Below are positions 6,619-15,326 of a stretch of DNA of 24,855 nt, piece after piece. This stretch comes from WJKQ01 sp043810515 (lineage in GTDB: Bacteria; Patescibacteriota; Gracilibacteria; UBA1369; LOWO2-01-FULL-3). The DNA lies in NCBI GenBank assembly GCA_043810515.1, contig JBDRNZ010000007.1, forward strand, positions 1 through 24,855. Reading direction: 5' to 3'. The notes under the pieces are model-generated. The model searched no databases, was not told the DNA's origin, and was given only the letters and a program-made list of their open reading frames with translations. Position 1 is the first letter of the stretch; every line of letters starts with the position of its first letter. The position numbers and the translations under genes were made by a program.

Positions 6619-7821
6619 ATGTCTGAATTTAATAAAATTGAGGAGGCTGTCGATGCCATAAAAAATGGAAAGATGGTCGTAGTGCTTGATGACGAGGATC
6701 GTGAAAACGAAGGTGATCTCGTTATGGCGGCTGAAAAAACCACTCCCCGAGACGTGAATTTTATGGCAAAAGAAGCGCGTGGTCTTATCTGTGTTCCTGT
6801 TGATGCAGAAATTTCCGGCCGTCTAAATTTTCCTTTAATGGTGGACCAGAATTGTGAATCCAACAAATGTAACTTTACTGTTTCTGTTGATTACCGGCAC
6901 GGGACTACCACCGGAATTTCCGCTTCGGACCGTGCAAAAACTATTAAAGCCATAGCTGATCGAAAATCTGTGGCGGATGATTTTGCAAAACCCGGTCATG
7001 TTTTTCCTTTACTGGCACGGGACGGCGGTGTGCTTGTACGTGCGGGACATACCGAGGCGGCTGTGGATCTTGCAAGGATGGCAGGTTTAGTTCCTGCCGG
7101 GGTTATTTGTGAGATTGCGGCTCCGGATGGCGAAATGATGCGAAAGGACGAGCTGAAAAAATTCGCAAAAAAACATTCTCTTATGATTTTAACCATAAAG
7201 GATTTGATCGCTTACCGACGCAAACACGAGAAGCTTGTTGAGATGGTGGCGGAAACTGTTTTGCCGACTAAAAATGGTGAATTTACCATGAAAGTATATA
7301 AAAATTTTATTGATGACGCTGAGCATGTTGCGCTTGTAAAAGGTAATATTTCAGCCAACGACACTTTGGTGAGGGTTCAGAGCGAATGTCTTACCGGCGA
7401 AGTTTTTCTTTCCGAAAAATGTGATTGCCGGCTTCAGCTTGATACCGCTATGGAGAAAATTGCCGCCGAAGGGTGCGGAGTCCTGCTTTATATGCGTCAG
7501 GAGGGGCGCGGAATAGGTCTTGTAAATAAAGTCAAAGCTTATGAATTGCAGAGAAAAGGCTATGATACTGTTGAGGCCAATGAAAAACTCGGATTTCCGC
7601 CGGACCTGAGGACATACGGAATCGGTGCGCAGATCTTGGCTGATCTGGGGCTGAAAAACATACTTCTTATGACAAATAATCCTGCGAAGGTTGTGGGGCT
7701 CGAAGGATACGGGCTCAATATCGTGAAAAGAATTCCTTTGGAAGTTCGTGCCAGCAGGAGAAGTCATTCGTATCTGAAGACCAAAAAATATAAAATGGGG
7801 CATATATTAAAGCATATTTGA
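6619..7821 (+). CDS. ribBA: Bifunctional DHBP synthase / GTP cyclohydrolase II
   Basis: RibBA performs both entry reactions of riboflavin synthesis: ribulose 5-phosphate to 3,4-dihydroxy-2-butanone 4-phosphate, and GTP to diaminohydroxy-ribosylaminopyrimidine phosphate. The RibB half (about 1-205) has DDEDRENEGDL near residue 25 and KPGHVFPLLARDGGVLVR. The RibA half has the zinc ligands C257, C268 and C270 (SECLTGEVFLSEKCDC), then MRQEGRGIGLVNK and DLRTYGIGAQIL. Both halves look catalytically complete. I chose ATG 6619 (MSEFNKIEEA) over an in-frame TTG at 6583 because the family starts here and AAGGGG lies eight bases upstream, one of the few Shine-Dalgarno-like sites in the window. It lies 42 bases after tsf with no sign of an FMN riboswitch, and ribD follows. 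Confidence 0.96.
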   Translation: MSEFNKIEEAVDAIKNGKMVVVLDDEDRENEGDLVMAAEKTTPRDVNFMAKEARGLICVPVDAEISGRLNFPLMVDQNCESNKCNFTVSVDYRHGTTTGISASDRAKTIKAIADRKSVADDFAKPGHVFPLLARDGGVLVRAGHTEAAVDLARMAGLVPAGVICEIAAPDGEMMRKDELKKFAKKHSLMILTIKDLIAYRRKHEKLVEMVAETVLPTKNGEFTMKVYKNFIDDAEHVALVKGNISANDTLVRVQSECLTGEVFLSEKCDCRLQLDTAMEKIAAEGCGVLLYMRQEGRGIGLVNKVKAYELQRKGYDTVEANEKLGFPPDLRTYGIGAQILADLGLKNILLMTNNPAKVVGLEGYGLNIVKRIPLEVRASRRSHSYLKTKKYKMGHILKHI

Positions 7822-7849
7822 TACTTATGCTCTTGCCATGAGAATGGTT

Positions 7850-7878
7850 TTGTGGTAAAAATTCTTCCCAATTAAAAT
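7850..7878 (+). promoter_or_regulatory. Candidate ribD promoter, probably leaderless
   Basis: TTGTGG (7850-7855), 17 bases, TAAAAT (7873-7878), then five bases to the ribD ATG at 7884. The predicted start site falls on or within the start codon, and there is no Shine-Dalgarno. The ribBA-ribD gap (62 bases) holds nothing else recognisable. Confidence 0.42.
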
Positions 7879-7883
7879 ATTCT

Positions 7884-9026
7884 ATGGAAAAAGAATTTAT
7901 GAAGCGGGCTGTTGATCTTGCGAAAGAAGGAGTTGGCTTTGCATCGCCAAATCCTGCCGTAGGTGCTGTGATTGTGAAAGGTGGTAAAATTATTGCCGAA
8001 GGAGTTCACAAAAAAGCAGGATCTGATCATGCGGAGATTACGGCGATTAGTAAGGTTATGAATGGATCGGGTATTGTAACGATGGATATAGATCCGACTT
8101 TGTTCAGAAATGCTGATCTTTATGTAACTCTCGAGCCCTGCTGCCATGCCGGAAAAACCCCTTCATGCCTGAATGCTGTACTTGCTGCGGATTTTAACAA
8201 AGTAAATATTGGAATGATTGATCCTTTTGAAAAGGTTCGGGGGAGGAGCGTAAAAGCTCTTAAAGAAAAAGGTATTAAGGTCGAAGTCTGCAAATCCGGA
8301 AGCGAGCTTGCGCTGGAGGTGCGGGAACTGAATCAGCCGTTTATAAAATGGGCAACCGAAGGTATTCCATATGTAATTATGAAAACCGGAATGACTCTGG
8401 ATGGCAAAATTGCGACACGAAGCGGTGAATCGAAGTGGATTACCTCACAGGAAGCAAGGGAGGATGCAGGAATGGAGAGAGGAAAATGTGATGCTGTTAT
8501 AGTTGGTTACGGTACTGTCGCTGCTGATAATCCGGAATTGACCGCCGGCGGAAAATTCCGAAACAAGGATATTTTGAGAGTTATTTTGGATGGAAAACTT
8601 AAGTCCCCTATCGGAAGCAAGGTTTTCAGGGATAAAAACGTTTTTGTAGCCTGCTGCGACAGTGCTTCGAAAGCAAACAAGGCAAAGTTTAAAAAGGCTG
8701 GAATCGAGTTTGGATTTTTTGGAAAAAATGAGGTTTCGGTGAAAAAACTTCTTAAATTTCTTGCAAAACGAGGTGTCCAGAGCGTTTTTGTCGAGGGCGG
8801 AAGCAATGTGAATGGTTCTTTTTATGATGCTGCTTTGAAAGACAGGTCTGTTTTGGATAAAGTTATTTTTTACGCAGCGCCGAAACTTATGGGTGGACGC
8901 GAATCCTTGTCTGTCATTAGTGGAGAAGGCGTGACAAAGTTGTCAAAAGCGGTGACTTTCAAGGAGTTTGATGCTGTAAAAGTCGGTGCGGACTTAAAAA
9001 TTCTCGGAACTATAAATCTGTATTGA
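7884..9026 (+). CDS. ribD: Bifunctional riboflavin deaminase/reductase
   Basis: RibD deaminates and then reduces the pyrimidine made by RibA, giving 5-amino-6-ribitylamino-uracil phosphate. The deaminase domain (about 1-145) starts with SPNPAVGAVIV and has the zinc site H49-A-E51 with EPCCHAGKTPSC (C86, C95). The reductase domain (about 155-380) starts MKTGMTLDGKIATRSGESKW, has GYGTVAADNPELT for NADPH/substrate binding, and later VFVEGGSNVNG. Length 380 fits the family. The terminal pathway enzymes RibH and RibE are not in the window. The gene ends inside the last codons of the convergent C39-like gene (17-base overlap). Confidence 0.96.
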   Translation: MEKEFMKRAVDLAKEGVGFASPNPAVGAVIVKGGKIIAEGVHKKAGSDHAEITAISKVMNGSGIVTMDIDPTLFRNADLYVTLEPCCHAGKTPSCLNAVLAADFNKVNIGMIDPFEKVRGRSVKALKEKGIKVEVCKSGSELALEVRELNQPFIKWATEGIPYVIMKTGMTLDGKIATRSGESKWITSQEAREDAGMERGKCDAVIVGYGTVAADNPELTAGGKFRNKDILRVILDGKLKSPIGSKVFRDKNVFVACCDSASKANKAKFKKAGIEFGFFGKNEVSVKKLLKFLAKRGVQSVFVEGGSNVNGSFYDAALKDRSVLDKVIFYAAPKLMGGRESLSVISGEGVTKLSKAVTFKEFDAVKVGADLKILGTINLY

Positions 9027-9795
9027 GATTTTGATCGGATTTAATTACCAGGACGTTTCCTCCGGCATCTTTCATTGCGGCTTCAAACTCGGTTGTGTCG
9101 TAGCTGAAATCTTTTCCTCTGCGGGTGCCGTTGTCGTTTGTGATTATTTTGTCTTTCGTGTACCCGATAGCAATCAGCATATGATAGCCAGGATACGGAT
9201 AATACGGGTTGCTCAGTAAACTTGAAGTTACGGGAACTATCACGGGATGGCCGTTTGCGATCTGAAGTTTTATGTCGTTGATTGAAGCGTTTTTTATTAT
9301 CGTGACCTCGGTGTCCTGAAGGTCGTAATAATTCACAAGAAATTCTTTCATTTCATCCGAATACAGATCTTTGTGTGCGCCAAAATATTTTTTCTGCCAC
9401 TCTATCATGCTTAGGATTTCCTCATTTGCCTCTTCTTTTGTAACGCTTTTTCCTGTTTCGTAATCAAAAGCCATAAGCGCGGCGGCTTCTTCGCAGCTTT
9501 CTTCGTGATGAGTCCAGTTTTCTTCCGTTTCAAGCGGTGCCTGGCATATGAATTGAACTTCGAGATAGGCCTTTTCAGGCAGAGGCGTAGCGGTTTTTTT
9601 TTCGACTTTTTGAACGGTTCCGGGTTCTATGATGTTTTCATCCGTTATTTCTTCGAGTGTTTTTGTATTTTCGTTTTCAATCTCACGTGTCCGCAGGTAT
9701 TTTTGTATTTTCGGCGCAAGAGCGACTCCCGCTGTAAGAAACAGTATTATTATGACCAGAATTATCAGTAATATGAATTTATTACGGTTTTTCAT
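9010..9795 (-). CDS. Membrane-anchored C39-like cysteine peptidase
   Basis: The 261-residue protein has one N-terminal membrane helix (about 7-28) with short basic start, so the rest is probably outside the membrane. A polar linker (30-75) leads to a papain-like C39_2 domain (about 76-255). Visible catalytic elements are Q82/Q85 (oxyanion region), C101 in HHEESCEEAAALM, H205 in PGYHMLIAIGY and N220/D221 in IITNDNGT. Unlike bacteriocin exporters there is no ABC transporter part. Its start overlaps the end of murJ by 14 bases, so it is translationally coupled to the lipid II flippase. That suggests a job in envelope maturation or peptide cleavage, but no substrate can be read from the sequence. 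Confidence 0.82.
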   Translation of the reverse strand: MKNRNKFILLIILVIIILFLTAGVALAPKIQKYLRTREIENENTKTLEEITDENIIEPGTVQKVEKKTATPLPEKAYLEVQFICQAPLETEENWTHHEESCEEAAALMAFDYETGKSVTKEEANEEILSMIEWQKKYFGAHKDLYSDEMKEFLVNYYDLQDTEVTIIKNASINDIKLQIANGHPVIVPVTSSLLSNPYYPYPGYHMLIAIGYTKDKIITNDNGTRRGKDFSYDTTEFEAAMKDAGGNVLVIKSDQNLNTDL

Positions 9796-11344
9796 AAGTC
9801 GATTTTTTGAATACTCTGTTCAGAATATAGTTTACACTTGAAATTTCCGGTGATTTTAACAAAAAGGCTGTTAAAAAGAAGGATCCGGCACCTATAAATA
9901 TTCTCAAAACGTATGCAAGTTTTGCTGCCATTACATTTTCAAGCGGAGTGGTTATGAGGATAAATATGGCCATTATTCCTGTCGCTATAAGTGTTTTTGC
10001 AATACTTACCGAAAAACTTTTTAATTTAAAACCTTCAAGGTGCTTTCTTAAAAGTATGGTCATTAGAGTTGTGTACAGGATGAATCCGAGAGTAAATCCT
10101 ATTGAAAACCATTGTATTCCGTAGCGCGGTGCCACAAATATTGTGATTATGGCTATAAATGCGAGGGATATCACGTTTACGATCATTGGAGTAACGGTGT
10201 TTTTAAGCGCGTAAAACGCTCTCGCGAAAATATGGGACAGGCTTTCGAAAGGTATGGATATTCCAAAATAAAACAAAATTATGGATGTGAGATGTATGGA
10301 TTTTTCATCAAAAACGCCGCCGCTCAGGATGAGATCAACCAAAGGTACAGCAAGAAGCATTACTCCGACTGCCGCGGGTATCGTGAAAAAAAGTATTCTT
10401 TGTATGTTTTTCTGAACGTGGCTTGTGTAGGACAACCTGTCATTTACGCTTACGGACGTTGTTAGATACGGAAAAACCGCCGTAGCGAAGGCTATTCCAA
10501 AAAGACTTACTGCGAAACTTTGTATGTTTCTGGCAAAATTGAATGCCGCGAGACCACCTTCCATGAGTCTTATTCCCATAATGGCGAAAATATACAGATT
10601 AATCTGCCAGGCTATCAGGCTTATGGATTTTGGAATCATTAATTTTATGATTTTTCTGAATGCGGGATCGGATGTGTCCAGGCTTGGCTTGAAGCGATAT
10701 TCCGTCATTTTCGTGTCGATAATTCTTATTGCGCAATGGAGAGTGGCGCCGATCAAAACTCCTGCGGCTGCGGAATAAATTCCTATACTTTTGCTTAAAA
10801 ATATGACTCCGAGGATTATTCCGAGGTTATATAGAATTGGCGAGATGGCGTATGACACGAAATGTTTGTAGCTCATCAGAATATTTCCGAGAGTATTGCT
10901 TATTGCGAACAAAATAGCGGACGGGAGCATAAGTCTTGTCATATTTATAATGCTTTCCTGCATTTCAGGCGTGGCCGTTGTAAAAATCACCGGCACTATT
11001 TTTCCCATAAATATAAATGCGATAACCGCAAGTCCGACGATCAGAAGCGAAGCGCCCGTGAGCATTGTATTCGCGAGTCTGTACGCTTTCTGGCGGTCTT
11101 TTATGAGATATTCCGTAAACATCGGGAGAAAAGCTGCAGTCAGGGCGCCTGCTATGAACATATTGAAGATTATGTCCGGAACCAGGAACGAGGCGTTATA
11201 AGTGTCCGTGGCTGTTGTTGTGCCGAAATTCGTAGCTATAATCCTGTCGCGCACAAGTCCTATCGCGTAGCTAAAAAAAGACGTTATTGCTATGAGCGCG
11301 GTTGCGCCCCCCATATTTATAGGTCTGAAAATTTTTCCACGCAT
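9782..11344 (-). CDS. murJ: Lipid II flippase MurJ (MviN family)
   Basis: The 520-residue polytopic protein has the length and 13-14 helix layout of MurJ, which moves lipid-linked peptidoglycan precursor across the membrane. The diagnostic N-terminal pattern is present: GGATALIAITSFFSYAIG, then LVRDRIIATNFGTTTATD, YNASFLVPDIIFNMF and GALTAAFLPMF. Later helices carry the family's ISIPFESLSHIFARAFYALKN stretch. It is the first gene of a two-gene minus-strand unit with the C39-like protein. A TAAAAT lies about six bases before the ATG on this strand, but its -35 partner is poor. Together with murC at the window end it shows that this organism builds its own peptidoglycan. Confidence 0.95.
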   Translation of the reverse strand: MRGKIFRPINMGGATALIAITSFFSYAIGLVRDRIIATNFGTTTATDTYNASFLVPDIIFNMFIAGALTAAFLPMFTEYLIKDRQKAYRLANTMLTGASLLIVGLAVIAFIFMGKIVPVIFTTATPEMQESIINMTRLMLPSAILFAISNTLGNILMSYKHFVSYAISPILYNLGIILGVIFLSKSIGIYSAAAGVLIGATLHCAIRIIDTKMTEYRFKPSLDTSDPAFRKIIKLMIPKSISLIAWQINLYIFAIMGIRLMEGGLAAFNFARNIQSFAVSLFGIAFATAVFPYLTTSVSVNDRLSYTSHVQKNIQRILFFTIPAAVGVMLLAVPLVDLILSGGVFDEKSIHLTSIILFYFGISIPFESLSHIFARAFYALKNTVTPMIVNVISLAFIAIITIFVAPRYGIQWFSIGFTLGFILYTTLMTILLRKHLEGFKLKSFSVSIAKTLIATGIMAIFILITTPLENVMAAKLAYVLRIFIGAGSFFLTAFLLKSPEISSVNYILNRVFKKSTYEKP

Positions 11345-11387
11345 GCGCGTATTTTACATCAAAAAAAAGCCTCAACTTCTTATATAC

Positions 11388-11416
11388 TTGCCGAAATCGT
11401 GACTTTATTGTATAAT
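11388..11416 (+). promoter_or_regulatory. Sigma70-type promoter for the transporter operon
   Basis: TTGCCG (11388-11393), 17 bases, perfect TATAAT (11411-11416). Start expected near 11423, leaving an A-rich leader of about 26 bases with no Shine-Dalgarno before ATG 11449. It lies in the 104-base gap divergent from murJ. Confidence 0.6.
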
Positions 11417-11448
11417 AATATAAGTACAAAAATAAATATAAAACCAAA

Positions 11449-13818
11449 ATGCTCAGGAGCATACGTCAGATATCTCTTTTGAACAAATTGTTTAATGTAC
11501 AGGGAAACGAATGGTCCAGAGTCGGAGCGGCGTGGTTTTTGATTTTTCTGTACAGAGTCGGTTTTGTCATTGGCTGGACTGTGATTGTTGGTATGTTTGC
11601 CTCAAAATATGGGATTTTCTCACTCCCCTATCTTTTTGCGCTGAATGCTCTTTTTACAATCTTGGGCAGTGTGATTTTTTCCACCTGCCTGGATAAGTTT
11701 AAAACCAAGAACATTATGGCTGCGATTCTGATTTTTGCTGCTGCTCTTCTTCTTGCGGCATACGTATTTTCAGGCGTAAATCAGACGCTGTTTTTTGCAT
11801 TTCTGATCGTTGCGGAAGCTGGTGCCCTGGTTCATTTCCGGATAATGTTTAGCGGATCTGTCGAGGAAAGATTTACACCTCTTGAAAGTGAACGGACTTT
11901 TCCGCTGATAGAGTCTTCTGAAACGCTCGGTGGCATTGCCGCGGGAGTGCTTGTTGTTATGCTTTCCAATAATATAGACGTTTCGCGGTTTGTTCAGATA
12001 TGGATTGGAATTATTCTTGTTATGATTCCGGCTTTGTTTTTGTATGAAAATTTAAATCGCGGGATTGTAAAAATTCCAAAATCGGCCGGACAGGAAAAAT
12101 CGCCGGGAATTTTTATGAAATTGAAGCGGGAGCTTAAACGTTCCTCTTACGCTTCGTACATAAAAGGTCTGGCGATCATAGTTTTTTTCCAATGGTTTTT
12201 ATTTAATCTGATGGAATTTCAATATACAAAGGCTGTTTATCAAAACGTTTCGCATGTGATTCTTGAGGCCGGCGGCGGATTTGAGCATACTTTTGTGCAT
12301 GATCTTGGTGCGCTTTTTATATTGTTCAGCGTGTCGGCTCTCATAATCCAGCTTTTTGTCGGAAGCAGGCTTATAAATTTTCTTGGAGTGTACGGAAGTA
12401 TGCTGCTGCATCCGATTGTCACGTTTTTCAGCGTTTTCGGGCTGAGCATTTCTTTCAGTTACGCTAACGCGGTTTTGGCTAAAAATAATTTCACCGTAAC
12501 CTCAGCTATTCATCTTAACGCTTATCACAGTTCGTATTATGCCATCAAAGAAAACATAAGACGGCATATGAGGCAGATTTTCGAAGGCATCGTGCGTCCG
12601 GTTGGAGCGATAAGCGGCACTTTGGTTCTTATCCTGCTTCAACGTGTTTTTGACGGTGGAAGTCTTCTTTTTTCAATAAATCTGTCAATGATCGTGGTTT
12701 GTTTTGTTATATTTGCGGTTACGTATTTTCAGCAGGAAAAATATACGCGGGCCGCGATTAATGATCTGCTGGATTCGGGCAATAAAGAGGTGCGTTTTAA
12801 CGCTATTGATATTCTTGCCCAGAAAGGCCACCGGTCGTCTATTCCGGTCTTGAAAGGGGTGCTTTTGAATGCGCAGGAGCCCGTTTCCATACGCGTCAGA
12901 GTTTTGCATGCTTTATCGGAGGCGCGTGACGTTTCCGTAGTGAAAGATGTTCTTAAATGTCTTGATTCGGATAGATATCCCATAAGAGATGCGGCTCTCG
13001 ATACTCTTATGTCGTATAAATTCCTTTTCAAAAGACGCAAGAAATATATGGTTCTGGAGCATGAAATTATTGAAACCTTAAAACTTCTTTACAAGAAGGA
13101 AAAGACTGATGAAATGAGGTCCAAGATAATAACGGTTCTTTCAAAGATCAGTTCGGTGGCGACTTTTGAATTTCTTCTTGAAGTTTTAAAAAACAGCCGT
13201 GGCAGCCTGAAGGCCGACGTTATTTATTCTCTTGGGAATTATGATGACGAATCTGTCGTAAAATATCTCAGACCTTACATGAATGCGCGTGATCCCGGGC
13301 AGAAACTTGCGGCTATTATAGCTCTCGGAAGGAAAAAATCGTATCGCGACGAAGCTGTTGGTATTATTGCCGGACTTCTTAATTCCGGCAGAAGCAGAAA
13401 AATTTCAGAGGCGCTATACGCAATTGGCGAGCTTAATTTAAAAAATAAAAAAAGGATATGTTTGCATTATTCACATTCGAAAAATACCGAGCTTAAACTG
13501 CAGAGCGCCGTCGCTCTGGCAAAAATGGGCTGTGATTCCTGCATTCCACCGCTTGTAGATCTTATTTTTTCCTCGGATTATGAAAAGTCCGACAAGGTGA
13601 AGAAAATGCTTAAAAATGTTGACGTGCGATTTTATAAAAATTTTGATAAGATTGTGAAGCATCTTGTTGCCGAAAAGGTTGAAAAATTGGTTCCGTGCAA
13701 CGAAAATATATCCCTGAACGACATGGACAACAAAAATCTTTTGACTCTAAGATGGCTTTATTGCCTGGCAGAGGAATATGATGAAGTTGAATCCATTAAT
13801 AATATTCTTAAATCCTAA
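11449..13818 (+). CDS. NTT/MFS-type transporter with C-terminal HEAT-repeat domain
   Basis: Residues 1-430 form a membrane domain of about 10-12 helices. Its start (GNEWSRVGAAWFLIFLYRVGF, then FASKYGIFSLPYLFALNALFT) follows the pattern of nucleotide transporter (NTT)-like and related MFS permeases. Residues about 435-760 are cytosolic and built of HEAT/PBS-type helical pairs: NKEVRFNAIDILAQKG, PVSIRVRVLHALSEA, RYPIRDAALDTLMSY, and DPGQKLAAIIALGRKKS. NTT-like proteins fused to HEAT repeats are a known type in free-living bacteria; their substrates are mostly untested. A nucleotide importer would suit a reduced CPR metabolism, but this is inference. The STAS gene starts nine bases downstream, so the HEAT tail may bind regulatory partners. 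Architecture is certain; substrate is not. Confidence 0.78.
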   Translation: MLRSIRQISLLNKLFNVQGNEWSRVGAAWFLIFLYRVGFVIGWTVIVGMFASKYGIFSLPYLFALNALFTILGSVIFSTCLDKFKTKNIMAAILIFAAALLLAAYVFSGVNQTLFFAFLIVAEAGALVHFRIMFSGSVEERFTPLESERTFPLIESSETLGGIAAGVLVVMLSNNIDVSRFVQIWIGIILVMIPALFLYENLNRGIVKIPKSAGQEKSPGIFMKLKRELKRSSYASYIKGLAIIVFFQWFLFNLMEFQYTKAVYQNVSHVILEAGGGFEHTFVHDLGALFILFSVSALIIQLFVGSRLINFLGVYGSMLLHPIVTFFSVFGLSISFSYANAVLAKNNFTVTSAIHLNAYHSSYYAIKENIRRHMRQIFEGIVRPVGAISGTLVLILLQRVFDGGSLLFSINLSMIVVCFVIFAVTYFQQEKYTRAAINDLLDSGNKEVRFNAIDILAQKGHRSSIPVLKGVLLNAQEPVSIRVRVLHALSEARDVSVVKDVLKCLDSDRYPIRDAALDTLMSYKFLFKRRKKYMVLEHEIIETLKLLYKKEKTDEMRSKIITVLSKISSVATFEFLLEVLKNSRGSLKADVIYSLGNYDDESVVKYLRPYMNARDPGQKLAAIIALGRKKSYRDEAVGIIAGLLNSGRSRKISEALYAIGELNLKNKKRICLHYSHSKNTELKLQSAVALAKMGCDSCIPPLVDLIFSSDYEKSDKVKKMLKNVDVRFYKNFDKIVKHLVAEKVEKLVPCNENISLNDMDNKNLLTLRWLYCLAEEYDEVESINNILKS

Positions 13819-13827
13819 CAATTATTT

Positions 13828-14181
13828 ATGCAGCCAAATTTAACTATTACCCTTGAGAAGGCCGAAAAAAAATATCAAGTTGTGAAATTTCTGGGTGAAT
13901 TTGACAAGGCCGGACATAGCGAAATACGCGAAAAACTTGATAGTGCCGTCAAAGATTTTGGGGGAAAGGTTCTTGTTTTTGATTTTTCGGGATTGAAATT
14001 TATAAACAGTGAAGGAATCGGATATCTTATGGAAATTCATACCCATCTTGTAAACAGGGATAAAAAGCTTGTTATTCTCGGACTTGGCGCTCATGTAAAA
14101 GATGTATTTAAAACGATAGGTATGAGCGAGATCATTCCTGTTTTCAAAGATATGGATGGTTTTTTAAGCAATAATCAATGA
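13828..14181 (+). CDS. STAS-domain anti-sigma factor antagonist (RsbV/SpoIIAA-like)
   Basis: The 117-residue protein is a minimal STAS domain: strand VVKFLGEFDKAG, then VLVFDFSGLKFINSEGIGYL, in which S61 is at the phosphorylated serine of RsbV-type proteins, and a final helix-strand part with VFKTIGMSEIIPVF. It lacks the Pro/Ala tail of the STAS protein at 3072-3761. It lies nine bases after the transporter and its stop overlaps the ATG of the PP2C phosphatase by four bases (ATGA), so phosphatase and likely substrate are made together. The cognate kinase is plausibly the RsbW-like protein at 3768-4298. Domain assignment is firm; the pairing is inference. Confidence 0.93.
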   Translation: MQPNLTITLEKAEKKYQVVKFLGEFDKAGHSEIREKLDSAVKDFGGKVLVFDFSGLKFINSEGIGYLMEIHTHLVNRDKKLVILGLGAHVKDVFKTIGMSEIIPVFKDMDGFLSNNQ

Positions 14182-15317
14182 AGTTTGTAAGTAAAAGCAT
14201 AATCCGGAGGTTATTGATACATATGCTGCTTATTGCTCTTGTTTTTGCGGGAGCGGCTTTTTATTTTTATTTTACTAAACAGGAGGCTGTCCCCTATTAC
14301 TTTCTGCTTGCGGCTCTCGGTTTTTTTATAATCGGGTTTGCGATTATTTATTTTGTTGATGTCGTGAGGCCTCTCAGGGCTGTTCTTACGCAGATGCAGG
14401 CACTTTTGTCTGGTAAGCCATACAAGAGAATTTACACTACCAGAATTGATGAAATCGGCGTTATAGGGCATTTTTTCAATCAGGTCACGCAGGGGCTTGG
14501 AAAGGTGAGTTCCGATCTTAAAGATCGTGAAAGAATGATTGATGAGCTTTCAATCGCTTCGCAACTGCAAAGGGATATTCTTCCGCTAAAAAGTCCTGAG
14601 ATTGAAGGTTTGCAGGTTGTCGCTAAAAATAAACCTGCGACTGAGGTTGGTGGTGACAGTTTTGCGATGTTTACCATAAAAAATAAAACATATATTTATG
14701 TGGGTGATGTGACAGGTCATGGTGTTGCGGCCGGTCTTATAATGACGATGGTCAATTCGCTGGTGAGTGTCTTTGCGGATACGTACGATTCTCCGTATGA
14801 CATTATCGTGAATGTGAATAAGTACATCAAAAAACATGTTAAAAAAGCCATGTACATGACTATGGTGATGTTGTGTTTTGATCATGTAAAAAAGAAAATG
14901 ACATATGTCGGGGCAGGGCACGAGCATATTCTCGTATATCACGCTGGTAGCGGCGAATGTGAGGCGATATTGTCCGGCGGAGTCGCTCTGGGAATGGTTC
15001 CTGACAATTCCAATGTGGTAAAGGAACAGGAAATAGAGCTTGATAATGGAGACTTTGTTGTTCTTTATACCGACGGGATTACAGAAGCCAAAAATTCCGA
15101 AAATGAGCTGTATGGGCTTGAAAGACTTGAGTCGGCCGTAAGGGAATTTGCTCCGCAGTATTCCCCGGAAGGCGTTAATTATCATATTGCAAAGGATGTT
15201 TCTGCTTTTATGGCCGGTCACGAGCAGGAGGACGATATGACTCTGATTGTTATGCAGAGGAATGATGGTGTAAAATCCACCGGCGGCGAGACTGCAAGCA
15301 CTGCCTGGAAGGACTAA
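14178..15317 (+). CDS. Membrane HAMP-PP2C (SpoIIE/RsbU-type) serine phosphatase
   Basis: Two membrane helices (about 10-32 and 39-62) with only a six-residue external loop are followed by a HAMP linker (about 63-115, VRPLRAVLTQM), a signalling helix with LSIASQLQRDILP, and a PP2C phosphatase domain (about 140-360). Metal-binding motifs are all present: GGD (158-160), GDVTGHG (176-182), LYTDGITEA (D299) and EDDMTLIV (D352/D353). Such enzymes dephosphorylate STAS antagonists, switching the partner off its kinase. The tiny external loop implies that signals come through the membrane, the HAMP helices or a partner protein rather than a periplasmic sensor. It is co-translated with the STAS gene and follows the HEAT-tailed transporter. 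Confidence 0.94.
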   Translation: MKFVSKSIIRRLLIHMLLIALVFAGAAFYFYFTKQEAVPYYFLLAALGFFIIGFAIIYFVDVVRPLRAVLTQMQALLSGKPYKRIYTTRIDEIGVIGHFFNQVTQGLGKVSSDLKDRERMIDELSIASQLQRDILPLKSPEIEGLQVVAKNKPATEVGGDSFAMFTIKNKTYIYVGDVTGHGVAAGLIMTMVNSLVSVFADTYDSPYDIIVNVNKYIKKHVKKAMYMTMVMLCFDHVKKKMTYVGAGHEHILVYHAGSGECEAILSGGVALGMVPDNSNVVKEQEIELDNGDFVVLYTDGITEAKNSENELYGLERLESAVREFAPQYSPEGVNYHIAKDVSAFMAGHEQEDDMTLIVMQRNDGVKSTGGETASTAWKD

Positions 15318-15326
15318 ATCAAAATT

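Noticed and set aside
10862..11482. Open frame of 206 codons on the plus strand
   Set aside because: It is antisense to murJ, has a Cys/His/Arg-rich composition typical of antisense frames, and runs through the promoter and start of the transporter gene.
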